Of a DNA stretch of 52,453 bases, positions 18,620 through 27,333 are shown in pieces; position 1 is the first letter of the stretch, and each line of letters opens with the position of its first letter. Made by a program: the position numbers and the translations under genes. Origin of the DNA: Campylobacter concisus. Lineage in GTDB: Bacteria > Campylobacterota > Campylobacteria > Campylobacterales > Campylobacteraceae. The notes below the pieces were generated by a model. It was given only the letters and a program-made list of their open reading frames with translations, did no database searches and was not told the DNA's origin. Location of the stretch: NCBI RefSeq assembly GCF_002913225.1, contig NZ_PPAW01000001.1:1-52453 (forward strand), in the 5' to 3' direction.

Positions 18620-19650
18620 TGTCTATAAAACTAACCGATAAGCAAAAGATGATATATGACGATCTTTCGATGCCAGAAAAGATCGCTATTTTACTAATCC
18701 AGCTTGGCGAAGAGGCGACAGCTCTTATATTTTCTCACATGGATGTTGATGTCATCACTGAAATTTCAGGCTACATAGCGACTGCAAAAAATATAGACAA
18801 GCAAGTAGCAGGCGCTATTTTAGAAGAATTTTACGCTCTAATGCAGTCAAACCAATATATGAGAAGTGGCGGCTTAGAGTATGCAAAAGAAATTTTATAC
18901 CGCACATTTGGCCCAGAGGCTGCTCAGAAAATTTTAGACAAGCTTGCTAAAAGCATGGAAAACTCAAAGAGCTTTGGCTATCTTGATAAGATAAAGCCAC
19001 AGCAACTCGCAGACTTCATCGTAAAAGAGCACCCTCAAACTATCGCGCTAATCCTAGCCCACATGGACTCAACAAGTGCCGCCGAGACGCTAAGCTTCTT
19101 CTCAGATGAGCTAAGAAGCGAGGTGGTGATCAGGATGGCAAACCTTGGCGAGATCAGCCCATCAGTCATCAAGCGTGTCTCAACAGTGCTTGAGGGCAAG
19201 CTTGAGAGCCTCACATCTTACAAGGTCGAGGTTGGTGGCCCAAGAGCTGTGGCAGAAGTGCTTAACAGACTTGGTCAAAAAGCCAGCAAAAGCACGATCG
19301 AGCGCATCGAACAAAGCGATGATAAGCTTGCTACAACGATCAAAGAGCTTATGTTTACATTTGAAGATATTATCAACCTTAACGCAACTGCGATTAGAGA
19401 AATTCTCAAAAATGTCGATAAAAAGGACCTTATGGTTGCATTTAAGGGCTCAAGTGATGGCATTAAGGATAAATTTTTATCAAATATGTCTCAGCGTGCA
19501 GCCGAAGCATTCAAAGAGGAGATGCAATACCTTGGTGCTGTGCGTGTAAAAGACGTTGAAGAGGCGCAAAGACGCATCGTTGAGGTCGTTCAAGGTCTAG
19601 CTGATCAAGGTGTCTTCCAAGTTGGCGAAGCAGATGAGATGATAGAATGA
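18619..19650 (+). CDS. fliG: flagellar motor switch protein FliG
   Basis: FliG sits on the MS ring, takes torque from MotA and sets rotation direction. The 343-residue protein shows LSMPEKIAILLIQLGEEATA at the N terminus, the EHPQTIALILAHMD motif of the middle domain, and the C-terminal charged torque helix region (LMFTFEDIINLNATAIREILK, DKKDLMVAFKGSSDGIKDKF). I place the start at ATG 18619, overlapping the fliF stop by one base (TGATG) behind AAGGAAA; the TTG one codon earlier is less likely. Confidence 0.96.
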   Translation: MSIKLTDKQKMIYDDLSMPEKIAILLIQLGEEATALIFSHMDVDVITEISGYIATAKNIDKQVAGAILEEFYALMQSNQYMRSGGLEYAKEILYRTFGPEAAQKILDKLAKSMENSKSFGYLDKIKPQQLADFIVKEHPQTIALILAHMDSTSAAETLSFFSDELRSEVVIRMANLGEISPSVIKRVSTVLEGKLESLTSYKVEVGGPRAVAEVLNRLGQKASKSTIERIEQSDDKLATTIKELMFTFEDIINLNATAIREILKNVDKKDLMVAFKGSSDGIKDKFLSNMSQRAAEAFKEEMQYLGAVRVKDVEEAQRRIVEVVQGLADQGVFQVGEADEMIE

Positions 19651-20513
19651 AAAGTAGCGTAATAACAAGTGAGACCTCGCCGGCTCACTTTATAGAAAAT
19701 TATAGATTTAAGGTGCTTGGAAGTAACGAAAGAGCTCAAGATAGCGCACCTGTTTTGATAGAAGAAAATAATCTTAGTGAAGAGCTAAATGAGCAAAATT
19801 TAGAACAAGGTGGTGAAAATTTCGCACCTCAGATGTCGCACCCAGTGCAACCAAACATGCAAAATCACTTTGTACCTCAGTCTCAAAATAGCCAAGCTCA
19901 CCAGCCTGGATTTGACTCTAGCTTTGTCGAGGAGCTACTTAAAAAGACCGATGAGCTAAGCAGCAACATCATCAAGCTTCAAATGCAGATAGAAAATCAA
20001 GAGAGCGAATTTGCAAAGCGTCTTGAAGCCGAGATCGCCCGTGCAAAAGAGGATGGCAAAAACGAAGGCATAGCCCAAACAAACGCTGCAAACGAGACAA
20101 AGATAAGGGAGCTTGAGGCTAAATTTAACGCTTCAGCTGCAAAACTAGACGAGCAGTATGTTAAATTTGATGAGTTTTTAAAAAAGAGCGAGGATGAGCT
20201 TGGTCAAACTGCGATAAAGATCGCAAAAGAGGTGATAGAAAAAGAGGTCTCAACGGCTTCTAGTCAGATCGCTCACCACTTAGCTGGCTCACTCATTAAA
20301 GAGCTAAGCGACGTAAAAAATATAGAAATTCGCGTTAATCCTGAAGATAGCGAGTATCTAAAAGAGCAGTTTAGTAAAAACGAACGCGTAAAAGTAAGCG
20401 CTGATGATGCCATAAGTAAAGGTGGCGTGGTGATCATAAGCGAGGGTGGAAACATCGATGCAACGATGCAAACAAGGCTTGAAAAGCTAAAAATGCTGGT
20501 AAATAATGAATAA
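19647..20513 (+). CDS. fliH: flagellar assembly protein FliH
   Basis: FliH holds the export ATPase FliI in check and docks it to the export gate. The 288-residue protein has a low-complexity Gln/Asn-rich N-terminal third (HPVQPNMQNHFVPQSQNSQ), a long coiled coil (about 85-180) and a C-terminal domain typical of FliH (KIAKEVIEKEV, EIRVNPEDSEYL, GGVVIISEGGNIDATMQTRL). The start overlaps the fliG stop as ATGA, and the stop overlaps dxs by 8 bases. The order fliF-fliG-fliH-dxs matches what I recall for C. jejuni. Confidence 0.92.
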   Translation: MKSSVITSETSPAHFIENYRFKVLGSNERAQDSAPVLIEENNLSEELNEQNLEQGGENFAPQMSHPVQPNMQNHFVPQSQNSQAHQPGFDSSFVEELLKKTDELSSNIIKLQMQIENQESEFAKRLEAEIARAKEDGKNEGIAQTNAANETKIRELEAKFNASAAKLDEQYVKFDEFLKKSEDELGQTAIKIAKEVIEKEVSTASSQIAHHLAGSLIKELSDVKNIEIRVNPEDSEYLKEQFSKNERVKVSADDAISKGGVVIISEGGNIDATMQTRLEKLKMLVNNE

Positions 20514-22332
20514 AGACGTTAAAAGCCTAAATGTCGATGAGCTAAACGCGCTTTGCCACGACATCAGAGATAAAATTTTAGCCACCGTTAGTAAAAATGG
20601 CGGTCACCTTAGCTCAAACATCGGTGCAGTCGAGATCATCGTTGCGATGCATAAAATTTTTGACGTTACAAAAGATCCGTTTATTTTTGATGTGAGCCAC
20701 CAAAGCTACGCGCACAAGCTACTAACTGGACGCTGGGACAGCTTTGATACGCTTAGAAAATTTAACGGTATCAGCGGCTACACAAAGCCAAGCGAGAGCA
20801 AATTTGACTACTTTGTGGCAGGTCATAGCTCGACGTCTATTTCGCTTGCAGTTGGCGCTGCAAAGGCGATCAAACTAAAAAATGAAGAGCGCTTGCCAGT
20901 GGCTGTCATAGGCGACGGCTCGCTAAGTGGCGGCATGGCGTATGAGGCGCTAAATGAGCTGGGGGATAGAAAATATCCTTGCGTCATCATCCTAAACGAC
21001 AATGAGATGAGCATAAGTAAGCCAATAGGCGCACTCAGCAAGTATCTAAGCCAGATGATGGCTGGGCAGTTTTATCAAAAATTTAAAGGCAGGGTTGAGC
21101 GCTTTTTAAGCTATATGCCAGACTCTGCAGCCTACATGGCTAGACGCATGGAAGAGGGCATTAGACTCATCACTCCTGGCATGTTTTTTGAAGAGCTTGG
21201 GCTTGAGTATATAGGCCCAGTCGATGGGCACGACCTTTCAGCGCTTCTTAGCACATTTGAAACAGCCAAAAACATGAAAAAGCCAGTCATCGTGCACGTG
21301 CAGACGCTAAAGGGCAAAGGGTATGAATTTGCCGAGGGTTACTATGAAAATTGGCATGGAGTTGGGCCGTTTGATCTAAAAAGTGGCGAATTTATAAAAA
21401 GACAGTCAAATAAGTCAGCCACGGCGATCTTTAGCGAGCATCTTTTAAAGATGGCAAGAGAGCACAGCGACATCGTTGGCGTAACGGCTGCGATGCCAAC
21501 AGGCACTGGCATGGACGCGCTCATACATGAGTTTCCAGACCGCTTTTGGGACGTGGCGATAGCCGAGCAGCACGCAGTTACATCTATGTCAGCCATGGCA
21601 AAAGAGGGCTTTAAGCCATTTGTCGCGATATACTCGACCTTTATGCAAAGGGCATACGATCAGGTCATCCACGACGCTTCTATACTAAATTTAAACATAA
21701 CTTTTGCGATGGATAGGGCGGGTATCGTGGGCGAAGACGGCGAAACGCATCAAGGTGCTTTTGACATTAGCTTTTTAAACGCTGTGCCAAACATGGTTCT
21801 TTTTGCTCCAAGGTGCGAAGAGAGCATGAAAAATGTTATGGAATTTGCCTACTCTTACAAAGGTGTCAGCGCGTTTAGATATCCGCGTGGGGCGTTTATC
21901 TTAAGAGGTGAGTTTAAGGCTAAGCCGCTAGAGTTTGGCAAGGGTGAAATTTTAGCTGACGCAAAGAGTGACATCGCGTTTTTAGGCTATGGCAACGGCG
22001 TTGGCAAGGCAAATTTGGTTAGAAATTTACTAGCTGGCAAGCTCGAAGCTATCCTTGTTGATCTAGTCTTTGTAAAACCACTTGATAGTGAGCTTTTACT
22101 AGGTCTTGCAAAACGCACCAAGAAGTGGTATATCTTTAGTGATAGCGCTAAAAAAGGCGGTGTTGGCGAGATCGTAAGCGCATTTTTACAAGAAAATGGC
22201 ATATCAAATGTAAGCGTTGTTAGCTTTGAATATGATGATAAATTTATCCAGCATGGCTCGACAGCTGAGGTTGAAAAGAGCCTTGGCATAAGCGCTGAGC
22301 AAATTACCCAAAAATTACTAGAGAATAATTAA
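20506..22332 (+). CDS. dxs: 1-deoxy-D-xylulose-5-phosphate synthase
   Basis: Dxs condenses pyruvate and glyceraldehyde 3-phosphate using thiamine diphosphate, the entry step of the MEP isoprenoid pathway. The 608-residue transketolase-like enzyme has GGHLSSNIGAVE (substrate His), HQSYAHKLLTGR, AGHSSTSIS, the ThDP motif GDGSLSGGMAYEALNELG, then VDGHDL, RFWDVAIAEQHAV (catalytic Glu region) and AFRYPRG. It overlaps fliH by 8 bases, so a housekeeping gene ends a flagellar operon. It is separated from perR by 71 bases. Confidence 0.96.
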   Translation: MNKDVKSLNVDELNALCHDIRDKILATVSKNGGHLSSNIGAVEIIVAMHKIFDVTKDPFIFDVSHQSYAHKLLTGRWDSFDTLRKFNGISGYTKPSESKFDYFVAGHSSTSISLAVGAAKAIKLKNEERLPVAVIGDGSLSGGMAYEALNELGDRKYPCVIILNDNEMSISKPIGALSKYLSQMMAGQFYQKFKGRVERFLSYMPDSAAYMARRMEEGIRLITPGMFFEELGLEYIGPVDGHDLSALLSTFETAKNMKKPVIVHVQTLKGKGYEFAEGYYENWHGVGPFDLKSGEFIKRQSNKSATAIFSEHLLKMAREHSDIVGVTAAMPTGTGMDALIHEFPDRFWDVAIAEQHAVTSMSAMAKEGFKPFVAIYSTFMQRAYDQVIHDASILNLNITFAMDRAGIVGEDGETHQGAFDISFLNAVPNMVLFAPRCEESMKNVMEFAYSYKGVSAFRYPRGAFILRGEFKAKPLEFGKGEILADAKSDIAFLGYGNGVGKANLVRNLLAGKLEAILVDLVFVKPLDSELLLGLAKRTKKWYIFSDSAKKGGVGEIVSAFLQENGISNVSVVSFEYDDKFIQHGSTAEVEKSLGISAEQITQKLLENN

Positions 22333-22403
22333 TATCATTTAATAAAGAAACGTTTAATATTACTTTTGCTAGCATAAAGCAAAAATTTGTATAGGGGAAA
22401 ATT
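22333..22403 (+). promoter_or_regulatory. AT-rich perR promoter/operator region with repeated TTTAATA
   Basis: Two TTTAATA units (about 22338 and 22352) lie about 50-65 bases before perR. PerR regulators usually bind AT-rich imperfect palindromes and control their own gene, so this is the obvious place for an operator. I see no clean palindrome and only a weak -10 (AGCATAAAG), so the site is not resolved. Confidence 0.3.
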
Positions 22404-22814
22404 ATGCAATATGTATCGTTGCTAAAACAGTCTGGGCTTAAAGTAACGCCACAGCGTCTTAGCGTTTTGAGAATTCTTGATCGTCACACACATCCAACGA
22501 TCGATGAGCTTTATGATGAAATTTTGAAAGAAAATCCATCAGTTTCGCTCGCAACTGTTTATAAAAACCTAAACACTTTAAAAGACGAGGGTCTTGTGGT
22601 TGAAGTAAATATAGTCAATCAAAAGGCCAGATACGACATTTATGAGCATCCGCACATCCACGTGGTTTGCGAAAACTGCGGTAGCGTCGAGGATATGAGC
22701 TATGATGACTCAGAGCTTGGCAAATACCAAGAGGCGCTTGAAAAAAAGATCGGTAACATCATCGAGCGCCTAAATATCGTTGCTAGCGTAAAAAGCTGTA
22801 AGCACTGCCGATAA
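22404..22814 (+). CDS. perR: peroxide-responsive Fur-family repressor PerR
   Basis: A 136-residue Fur-family repressor. The winged helix is seen in SGLKVTPQRLSVLRILD and SLATVYKNLNTLKDEGLV. Metal ligands follow: the His-rich YEHPHIHVVC, and two CxxC pairs (CENC and CKHC) forming the structural zinc site. PerR rather than Fur is favoured by the short length, the YDIYEHPHIHVVCENCG segment and the position directly behind dxs, which I recall for C. jejuni perR. It would repress katA/ahpC-type genes until metal-catalysed His oxidation by peroxide. The ribosome-binding site AGGGG precedes ATG 22404, and a perfect terminator follows. Confidence 0.88.
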   Translation: MQYVSLLKQSGLKVTPQRLSVLRILDRHTHPTIDELYDEILKENPSVSLATVYKNLNTLKDEGLVVEVNIVNQKARYDIYEHPHIHVVCENCGSVEDMSYDDSELGKYQEALEKKIGNIIERLNIVASVKSCKHCR

Positions 22815-22817
22815 GGC

Positions 22818-22850
22818 AAAATTTATGTTGCATAATGCAACATAAATTTT
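22818..22850 (+). terminator. Rho-independent terminator after perR
   Basis: A perfect 15-bp inverted repeat (22818-22832 with 22836-22850) with a 3-base loop runs directly into TTTTTTT. It could also work in reverse because the 5' arm begins with AAAA. Confidence 0.85.
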
Positions 22851-22949
22851 TTTCTTCATAAAACACTTCAAACAAGCCTAAAGTTAGCTTTTTTCTCATT
22901 ATTTTAAGCACTAACTTGCTAAAATAAACAAAAAATTTCGGAGAAAAAT

Positions 22950-24356
22950 GTGGGTTTGGAGATAGAGCGTAAATTTTTACTCAAAAATTCTCAAATTCTA
23001 GATTTTCTAAAAGATACTGGAGTAGTTTTTAAGCACCTTGAAATTTCTCAGTTTTACACCAAGATCACGCAAAATGAAGAGATCCGCTTCAGAAGTGAAG
23101 AGGGTAAATTTATAAAAACGATCAAGGTCGGCAAAGATCTTATAAGAGAAGAAAACGAGGAATTTTGCGAAAAGGCGGAGTTTAAAAAGGCTCTAAAAAA
23201 CCGTATCGGACGCGTCATCACAAAAGATAGATACATTTTTCGGCTTAATAATAATCCATGCAACATCGATGTTTTTAAAGACGGCTTAAACGGCCTTTGC
23301 ACGTTTGAGATCGAATTTAGTGATGAAAATGAGGCTGTCTATTTTAAACTGCCATCATTTTTGGAGCAGTTTTGTCAAGCTGATGTCACCTGTGATAAAA
23401 GATATAAAAACAAATTTCTTGCCATTCACGCAAACGAAAATGAAGAAATCGACTACAAAAGAGCCTACAATGTCTTTAAAAACAAAGAAATTTCGCCAAA
23501 TTTTACTGCGAATTTAAAAAGTGGCGAGGCACTTAGAGCTTTATTTTTAAGCATATATAAAGAGATAAAGAGGCTAAAGAGTGACTATTTGCAAGATCAC
23601 GACGAAGAAATTTTGCACAACCTGCGAGTAAATTTAAGAAAAGTTAGGTCGCTACTTAAAATTTTTAACGGTGTTTTTGATGAAAAAGTGACGCTCTTTT
23701 TTGGTGAGAATTTTAAAATTTTGGCAAATTCAACTAACAAAAAGCGAGACCTCGACATATTTTTAGACTTTTTAAGTGAGCAAAAGCACGCAAATGAGCT
23801 AATTTACTTTGTGCAAAAGGCTCTAAATTTAGAGTATGAAAACGTTAAAAGCTACCTTAGCGACGAGGAAAACTACGCCTTTTTAAAAGAGTGGGAGATA
23901 TTTTTAAATGAGGGCGAGTTTTACAGATCAAAGCTCTTTGACGTAAGCCTTTCGCGCCTTGGCTCGTTTAAACTAAGAACGCTTCTAGTTTTGGCTCAAA
24001 AAAGGCTAAAAAGCCTGAATCAAGACTGCCCAAATGAGAGCTTTCACAAGATCAGGATCGAGCTTAAAAAGGTGAGATATACTTACGAGTTTTTGAGTGA
24101 GATTTTTTATTTTGACGGGCTTAAAAAGTATGAAGAGCGGCTAAAAGATATGCAAGAGATCTTTGGTGCGCTTCAAGACTATGACGTCTGGCTGGGCATC
24201 TTAGAGCGCTTGCCAGAGGCTGCTGGCAAAGAAAAACTTGAGAGTAAAATCTACAAACAAATTTATAAAACCAGAGAAGAGATACTAAAAAAACGGCTTA
24301 AATTTATAAAAGCAACTCGCAAGATCTCGCGAAATTTAAAAATTTACTACATATAA
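22950..24356 (+). CDS. CYTH and CHAD domain protein (probable inorganic triphosphatase / polyphosphate-linked)
   Basis: A 468-residue two-domain protein. The N-terminal CYTH domain (about 1-165) has the signature LEIERKFLL (ExExK) and alternating charged strands (IRFRSEEGKFIKTIKVG, CTFEIEF). The C-terminal CHAD domain (about 185-460) has two copies of the His/Arg pattern: LHNLRVNLRKVRSLL and FHKIRIELKKVRYTYEFL. Known CYTH-CHAD proteins such as E. coli YgiF hydrolyse inorganic triphosphate, and CHAD domains bind polyphosphate; the substrate here is inferred from the family. It starts at GTG 22950 behind CGGAG at 6 bases. It has its own upstream gap after the perR terminator and is followed by ubiE/menG. 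Confidence 0.85.
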   Translation: MGLEIERKFLLKNSQILDFLKDTGVVFKHLEISQFYTKITQNEEIRFRSEEGKFIKTIKVGKDLIREENEEFCEKAEFKKALKNRIGRVITKDRYIFRLNNNPCNIDVFKDGLNGLCTFEIEFSDENEAVYFKLPSFLEQFCQADVTCDKRYKNKFLAIHANENEEIDYKRAYNVFKNKEISPNFTANLKSGEALRALFLSIYKEIKRLKSDYLQDHDEEILHNLRVNLRKVRSLLKIFNGVFDEKVTLFFGENFKILANSTNKKRDLDIFLDFLSEQKHANELIYFVQKALNLEYENVKSYLSDEENYAFLKEWEIFLNEGEFYRSKLFDVSLSRLGSFKLRTLLVLAQKRLKSLNQDCPNESFHKIRIELKKVRYTYEFLSEIFYFDGLKKYEERLKDMQEIFGALQDYDVWLGILERLPEAAGKEKLESKIYKQIYKTREEILKKRLKFIKATRKISRNLKIYYI

Positions 24357-24369
24357 AGGTCTAAAATTT

Positions 24370-25092
24370 ATGCAAAAACAAGAAAAAATAGTTGATATGT
24401 TTAACCAGATCGCTCCGACTTACGACGTCGCAAACAGGGTGCTAAGCCTTGGCGTGGATGTGAGCTGGAGGAAATTTGCCTGCAGATATATGCTAGAAAT
24501 TTTTAAAAATAAAAGCATAAATATCGTGGATGTGGCTTGTGGCACTGGCGATATGATGGGGCTTTGGAGTGAAATTTCAAAAGAATTTGGCGTAGAGGTA
24601 AAAAGCCTAACTGGTATCGATCCATCAAGCGGCATGCTAAAAGAGGCGAGGGCGAAATTTCCAAATTTTAAATTTATAGAGGCCTACGCTGATAATACGA
24701 CGCTTGCAAGCGGTGAGGCTCAAATTTTAAGCATAAGCTACGGCATCAGAAACGTGGTCGAGCGAAAGGCTGCACTTAGGGAGTTTAACAGGGTCTTAGC
24801 TGATGGCGGCTACGTAGTCGTGCTTGAATTTACCAAACGCCAAAAAAAGGGCTTCATAACTGCGCTAAGAGATTTTTACCTAAGTAAAATTTTGCCAAGT
24901 ATCGGCGGCTTTATCTCAAAAAACAAAGAGGCATACGAGTATCTACCAAGCTCGATAGAAAATTTCTTAGACGCAAAGAGCTTTTGTGATGAGCTTATAG
25001 AGGCTGGCTTTGAGATAGAGCTTTGCAAGGGCTTTAGCATGGACATTTCTACGCTATTTATCGCTAAAAAGGTAAGAGAGATCAATGCTTAG
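24370..25092 (+). CDS. ubiE: demethylmenaquinone methyltransferase (MenG/UbiE family)
   Basis: A 240-residue SAM-dependent methyltransferase of the UbiE/COQ5 family: VDMFNQIAPTYDVANRVLSLGVDVSWR (family signature I, spread over two segments), VDVACGTGDMM (SAM motif I), SYGIRNVVERKAALREFNRVL and VVVLEFTKRQ. In a menaquinone-using Campylobacter it should methylate a demethylmenaquinone in the respiratory quinone pathway; Campylobacter uses menaquinone, so menG is the functional name. It overlaps xseA by 8 bases. Confidence 0.9.
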   Translation: MQKQEKIVDMFNQIAPTYDVANRVLSLGVDVSWRKFACRYMLEIFKNKSINIVDVACGTGDMMGLWSEISKEFGVEVKSLTGIDPSSGMLKEARAKFPNFKFIEAYADNTTLASGEAQILSISYGIRNVVERKAALREFNRVLADGGYVVVLEFTKRQKKGFITALRDFYLSKILPSIGGFISKNKEAYEYLPSSIENFLDAKSFCDELIEAGFEIELCKGFSMDISTLFIAKKVREINA

Positions 25093-26251
25093 CGTATCTG
25101 AGCTAAACGAAAAAGCAAAGGCTCTGCTTGAAGCGACACTTGACTACGTCGAGGTAAGTGGTGAAATTTCGCGCCTTACTAAGCACGCCTCTGGGCACTG
25201 GTACTTCACGCTAAAGGACGAAAAGTCAAGCATCTCAGCTGTGATGTACCGCATGAATAACCAAAAGGTCAAATTCCTGCCAAAAGAGGGCTTGAAGGTC
25301 AAAATTTATGGCAAAGTGACCATCTACTCGCCAAGTGGCTCGTATCAGCTGGTGGCTAGTGCGATGCTACCAGATGGCGAGGGCGAGCTTGAGCTTGCGT
25401 TTAGGCAGCTTAAAGAAAAGCTCGAAAATGAGGGGCTTTTTGACATCAGTGCAAAAAAAGAGATACCAAATTTACCTAAAAAAATAGCCCTTGTCACAAG
25501 CGCCACTTCAGCTGCGCTTCAAGATATGCTAAAGGTGGTAAAGAGCCGCTGGAGGCTAAGTGAAATTTATATATTTGACGCACTAACACAGGGCGAAAGT
25601 GCTCCAAGCTCGCTCATAAAAGCCTTGCGCAGGGCTGATAAATACGGCGTAGATGTGATCGTTTTAGCTCGTGGAGGCGGCAGCAAAGAGGATCTTTGGT
25701 GTTTTAACGACGAGGGTTTAGCACGTGAAATTTACGCTACAAAAACGCCAGTTATAAGCGCTATCGGACACGAGATAGACTATGTTATAAGTGACTTTGT
25801 AGCAGACCGCAGATCGCTTACGCCAAGTGCAGCCATGCTTGATCTTTTGCCTGACGAAGAGGCGTTTTTCCAGTATCTTGATAGGCTCAGCGATGATCTT
25901 GATAGCGCCTTAAATTTAAAGATCACAAAGAAGCAAAATCTGCTAAATTTACTACTTTCTAAATTTTCATCAAATGCCCTAAAAGCTAGGATCGAGCTAA
26001 AATTTAGCGAGGTGGCAAACAAGCAAAATGCCATAACAAACGCTGTGCAAAGAAAGATCTTGCTTCTTGGCTCAGCCCTTAGCTCGCTTGAGAAGGCTTA
26101 TGAGATGAGGGAGCTCTTTTTTGAGAGCACGAAGGGGCTTATCGAGGTTAGAAAAGATGGCAAGAGAGCCGATCTTAGGGATTTAAATTTGAATGATGAG
26201 ATCGAGCTTATCTCGCAAAATACACATAAAAAAGCAATTATCAAGGAGTAA
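25085..26251 (+). CDS. xseA: exodeoxyribonuclease VII large subunit
   Basis: XseA is the catalytic subunit of exonuclease VII, which degrades single-stranded DNA. The 388-residue protein has the N-terminal OB fold ([35 protein letters not shown]) and the catalytic domain ([59 protein letters not shown]), then a helical C-terminal part. It is shorter than the 456-residue E. coli protein, mainly in the coiled coil. No xseB small-subunit gene is adjacent. Confidence 0.94.
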   Translation: MLSVSELNEKAKALLEATLDYVEVSGEISRLTKHASGHWYFTLKDEKSSISAVMYRMNNQKVKFLPKEGLKVKIYGKVTIYSPSGSYQLVASAMLPDGEGELELAFRQLKEKLENEGLFDISAKKEIPNLPKKIALVTSATSAALQDMLKVVKSRWRLSEIYIFDALTQGESAPSSLIKALRRADKYGVDVIVLARGGGSKEDLWCFNDEGLAREIYATKTPVISAIGHEIDYVISDFVADRRSLTPSAAMLDLLPDEEAFFQYLDRLSDDLDSALNLKITKKQNLLNLLLSKFSSNALKARIELKFSEVANKQNAITNAVQRKILLLGSALSSLEKAYEMRELFFESTKGLIEVRKDGKRADLRDLNLNDEIELISQNTHKKAIIKE

Positions 26252-26253
26252 AA

Positions 26254-27333
26254 ATGAGTAGAAAAATCAACTTTAGCGCGGGCCCAAGCGCGATACCACT
26301 AGACGTTTTAGAGCACGCAAAGGCCGAATTTACCGACTACAGAGGCGAGGGCTACTCGATCATGGAGATCAGCCATAGAAGCAAGACCTTTGAAGAGATC
26401 CACTTTGGTGCGATGGAGAAGATAAGAAAGCTTTATGGCATCGGCGATGAGTATGAAATTTTATTTTTGCAAGGTGGCGCGCACTTGCAATTTAGCATGA
26501 TACCGATGAATTTATGCCAAGGTGGCAAGGCCGAGTACGCAAATACCGGCGTTTGGACAAACAAAGCCATCAAAGAGGCAAAAGTGCTTGGCGTAAATGT
26601 AGATGTCGTCGCAAGCAGCGAGGATGAAAATTTCTCTTATATCCCTGAGGTGAAATTTAGCGATGACGCCGACTACGCCTACATCTGCTCGAACAACACT
26701 ATTTATGGCACGCAGTATAAATCTATGCCAAAGACCAAATCACCCCTAGTTGTCGATGCTTCGAGCGATTTTTTCGCTAGACCGCTTGATTTTAGCAGTA
26801 TCGGTTTGCTTTATGGTGGCGCTCAGAAAAATGCAGGCCCAAGCGGCGTGACTATCGTCATTTTAAGAAAAGACCTAGTTGATCGCGTGAGCAGCCAAAA
26901 CGTCCCTATTTTTTTACGCTACAAAACGCACGTAGATGCCGACTCGCTTTATAATACACCGCCAACTTTTGGAATTTATCTCTTAAATTTAACTATGCAG
27001 CACCTGCTAGATCTTGGCGGACTTGCAGAGGTTGAGAAGATAAATGCCAAAAAAGCAAGCACGCTTTATAATATCATCGATAGCTCAAATGGCTTTTACG
27101 TGGGTCACGCTAAAAAATCAAGCAGGTCAGATATGAACGTGAGCTTTACGATACCAAAAGATCATGCGCTTGAGCCAGTTTTCGTCGAAGAAGCGCTAAA
27201 AGAGGGCATGCTTGGACTAAAAGGTCACAGACATCTTGGCGGCATAAGAGCCTCTATCTACAACGCCGTTAGCCAAAGCGACGTTGAGAAACTTGGCGAG
27301 TTCATGAGAGAATTTGCCAGAAAGCATGGCTGA
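26254..27333 (+). CDS. serC: phosphoserine aminotransferase
   Basis: SerC transaminates 3-phosphohydroxypyruvate to phosphoserine, feeding SerB (8470). The 359-residue PLP enzyme reads [18 protein letters not shown] at the N terminus, [45 protein letters not shown] with the PLP Lys, and [16 protein letters not shown] at the C terminus. The ribosome-binding site AAGGAG overlaps the end of xseA. Its stop overlaps the next start by one base (TGATG). Confidence 0.96.
   Translation: MSRKINFSAGPSAIPLDVLEHAKAEFTDYRGEGYSIMEISHRSKTFEEIHFGAMEKIRKLYGIGDEYEILFLQGGAHLQFSMIPMNLCQGGKAEYANTGVWTNKAIKEAKVLGVNVDVVASSEDENFSYIPEVKFSDDADYAYICSNNTIYGTQYKSMPKTKSPLVVDASSDFFARPLDFSSIGLLYGGAQKNAGPSGVTIVILRKDLVDRVSSQNVPIFLRYKTHVDADSLYNTPPTFGIYLLNLTMQHLLDLGGLAEVEKINAKKASTLYNIIDSSNGFYVGHAKKSSRSDMNVSFTIPKDHALEPVFVEEALKEGMLGLKGHRHLGGIRASIYNAVSQSDVEKLGEFMREFARKHG

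Noticed and set aside
19145-19549. 134-codon second frame inside fliG
   Set aside because: The composition is Ser/Leu/Arg-rich shadow sequence; fliG is intact in its own frame.
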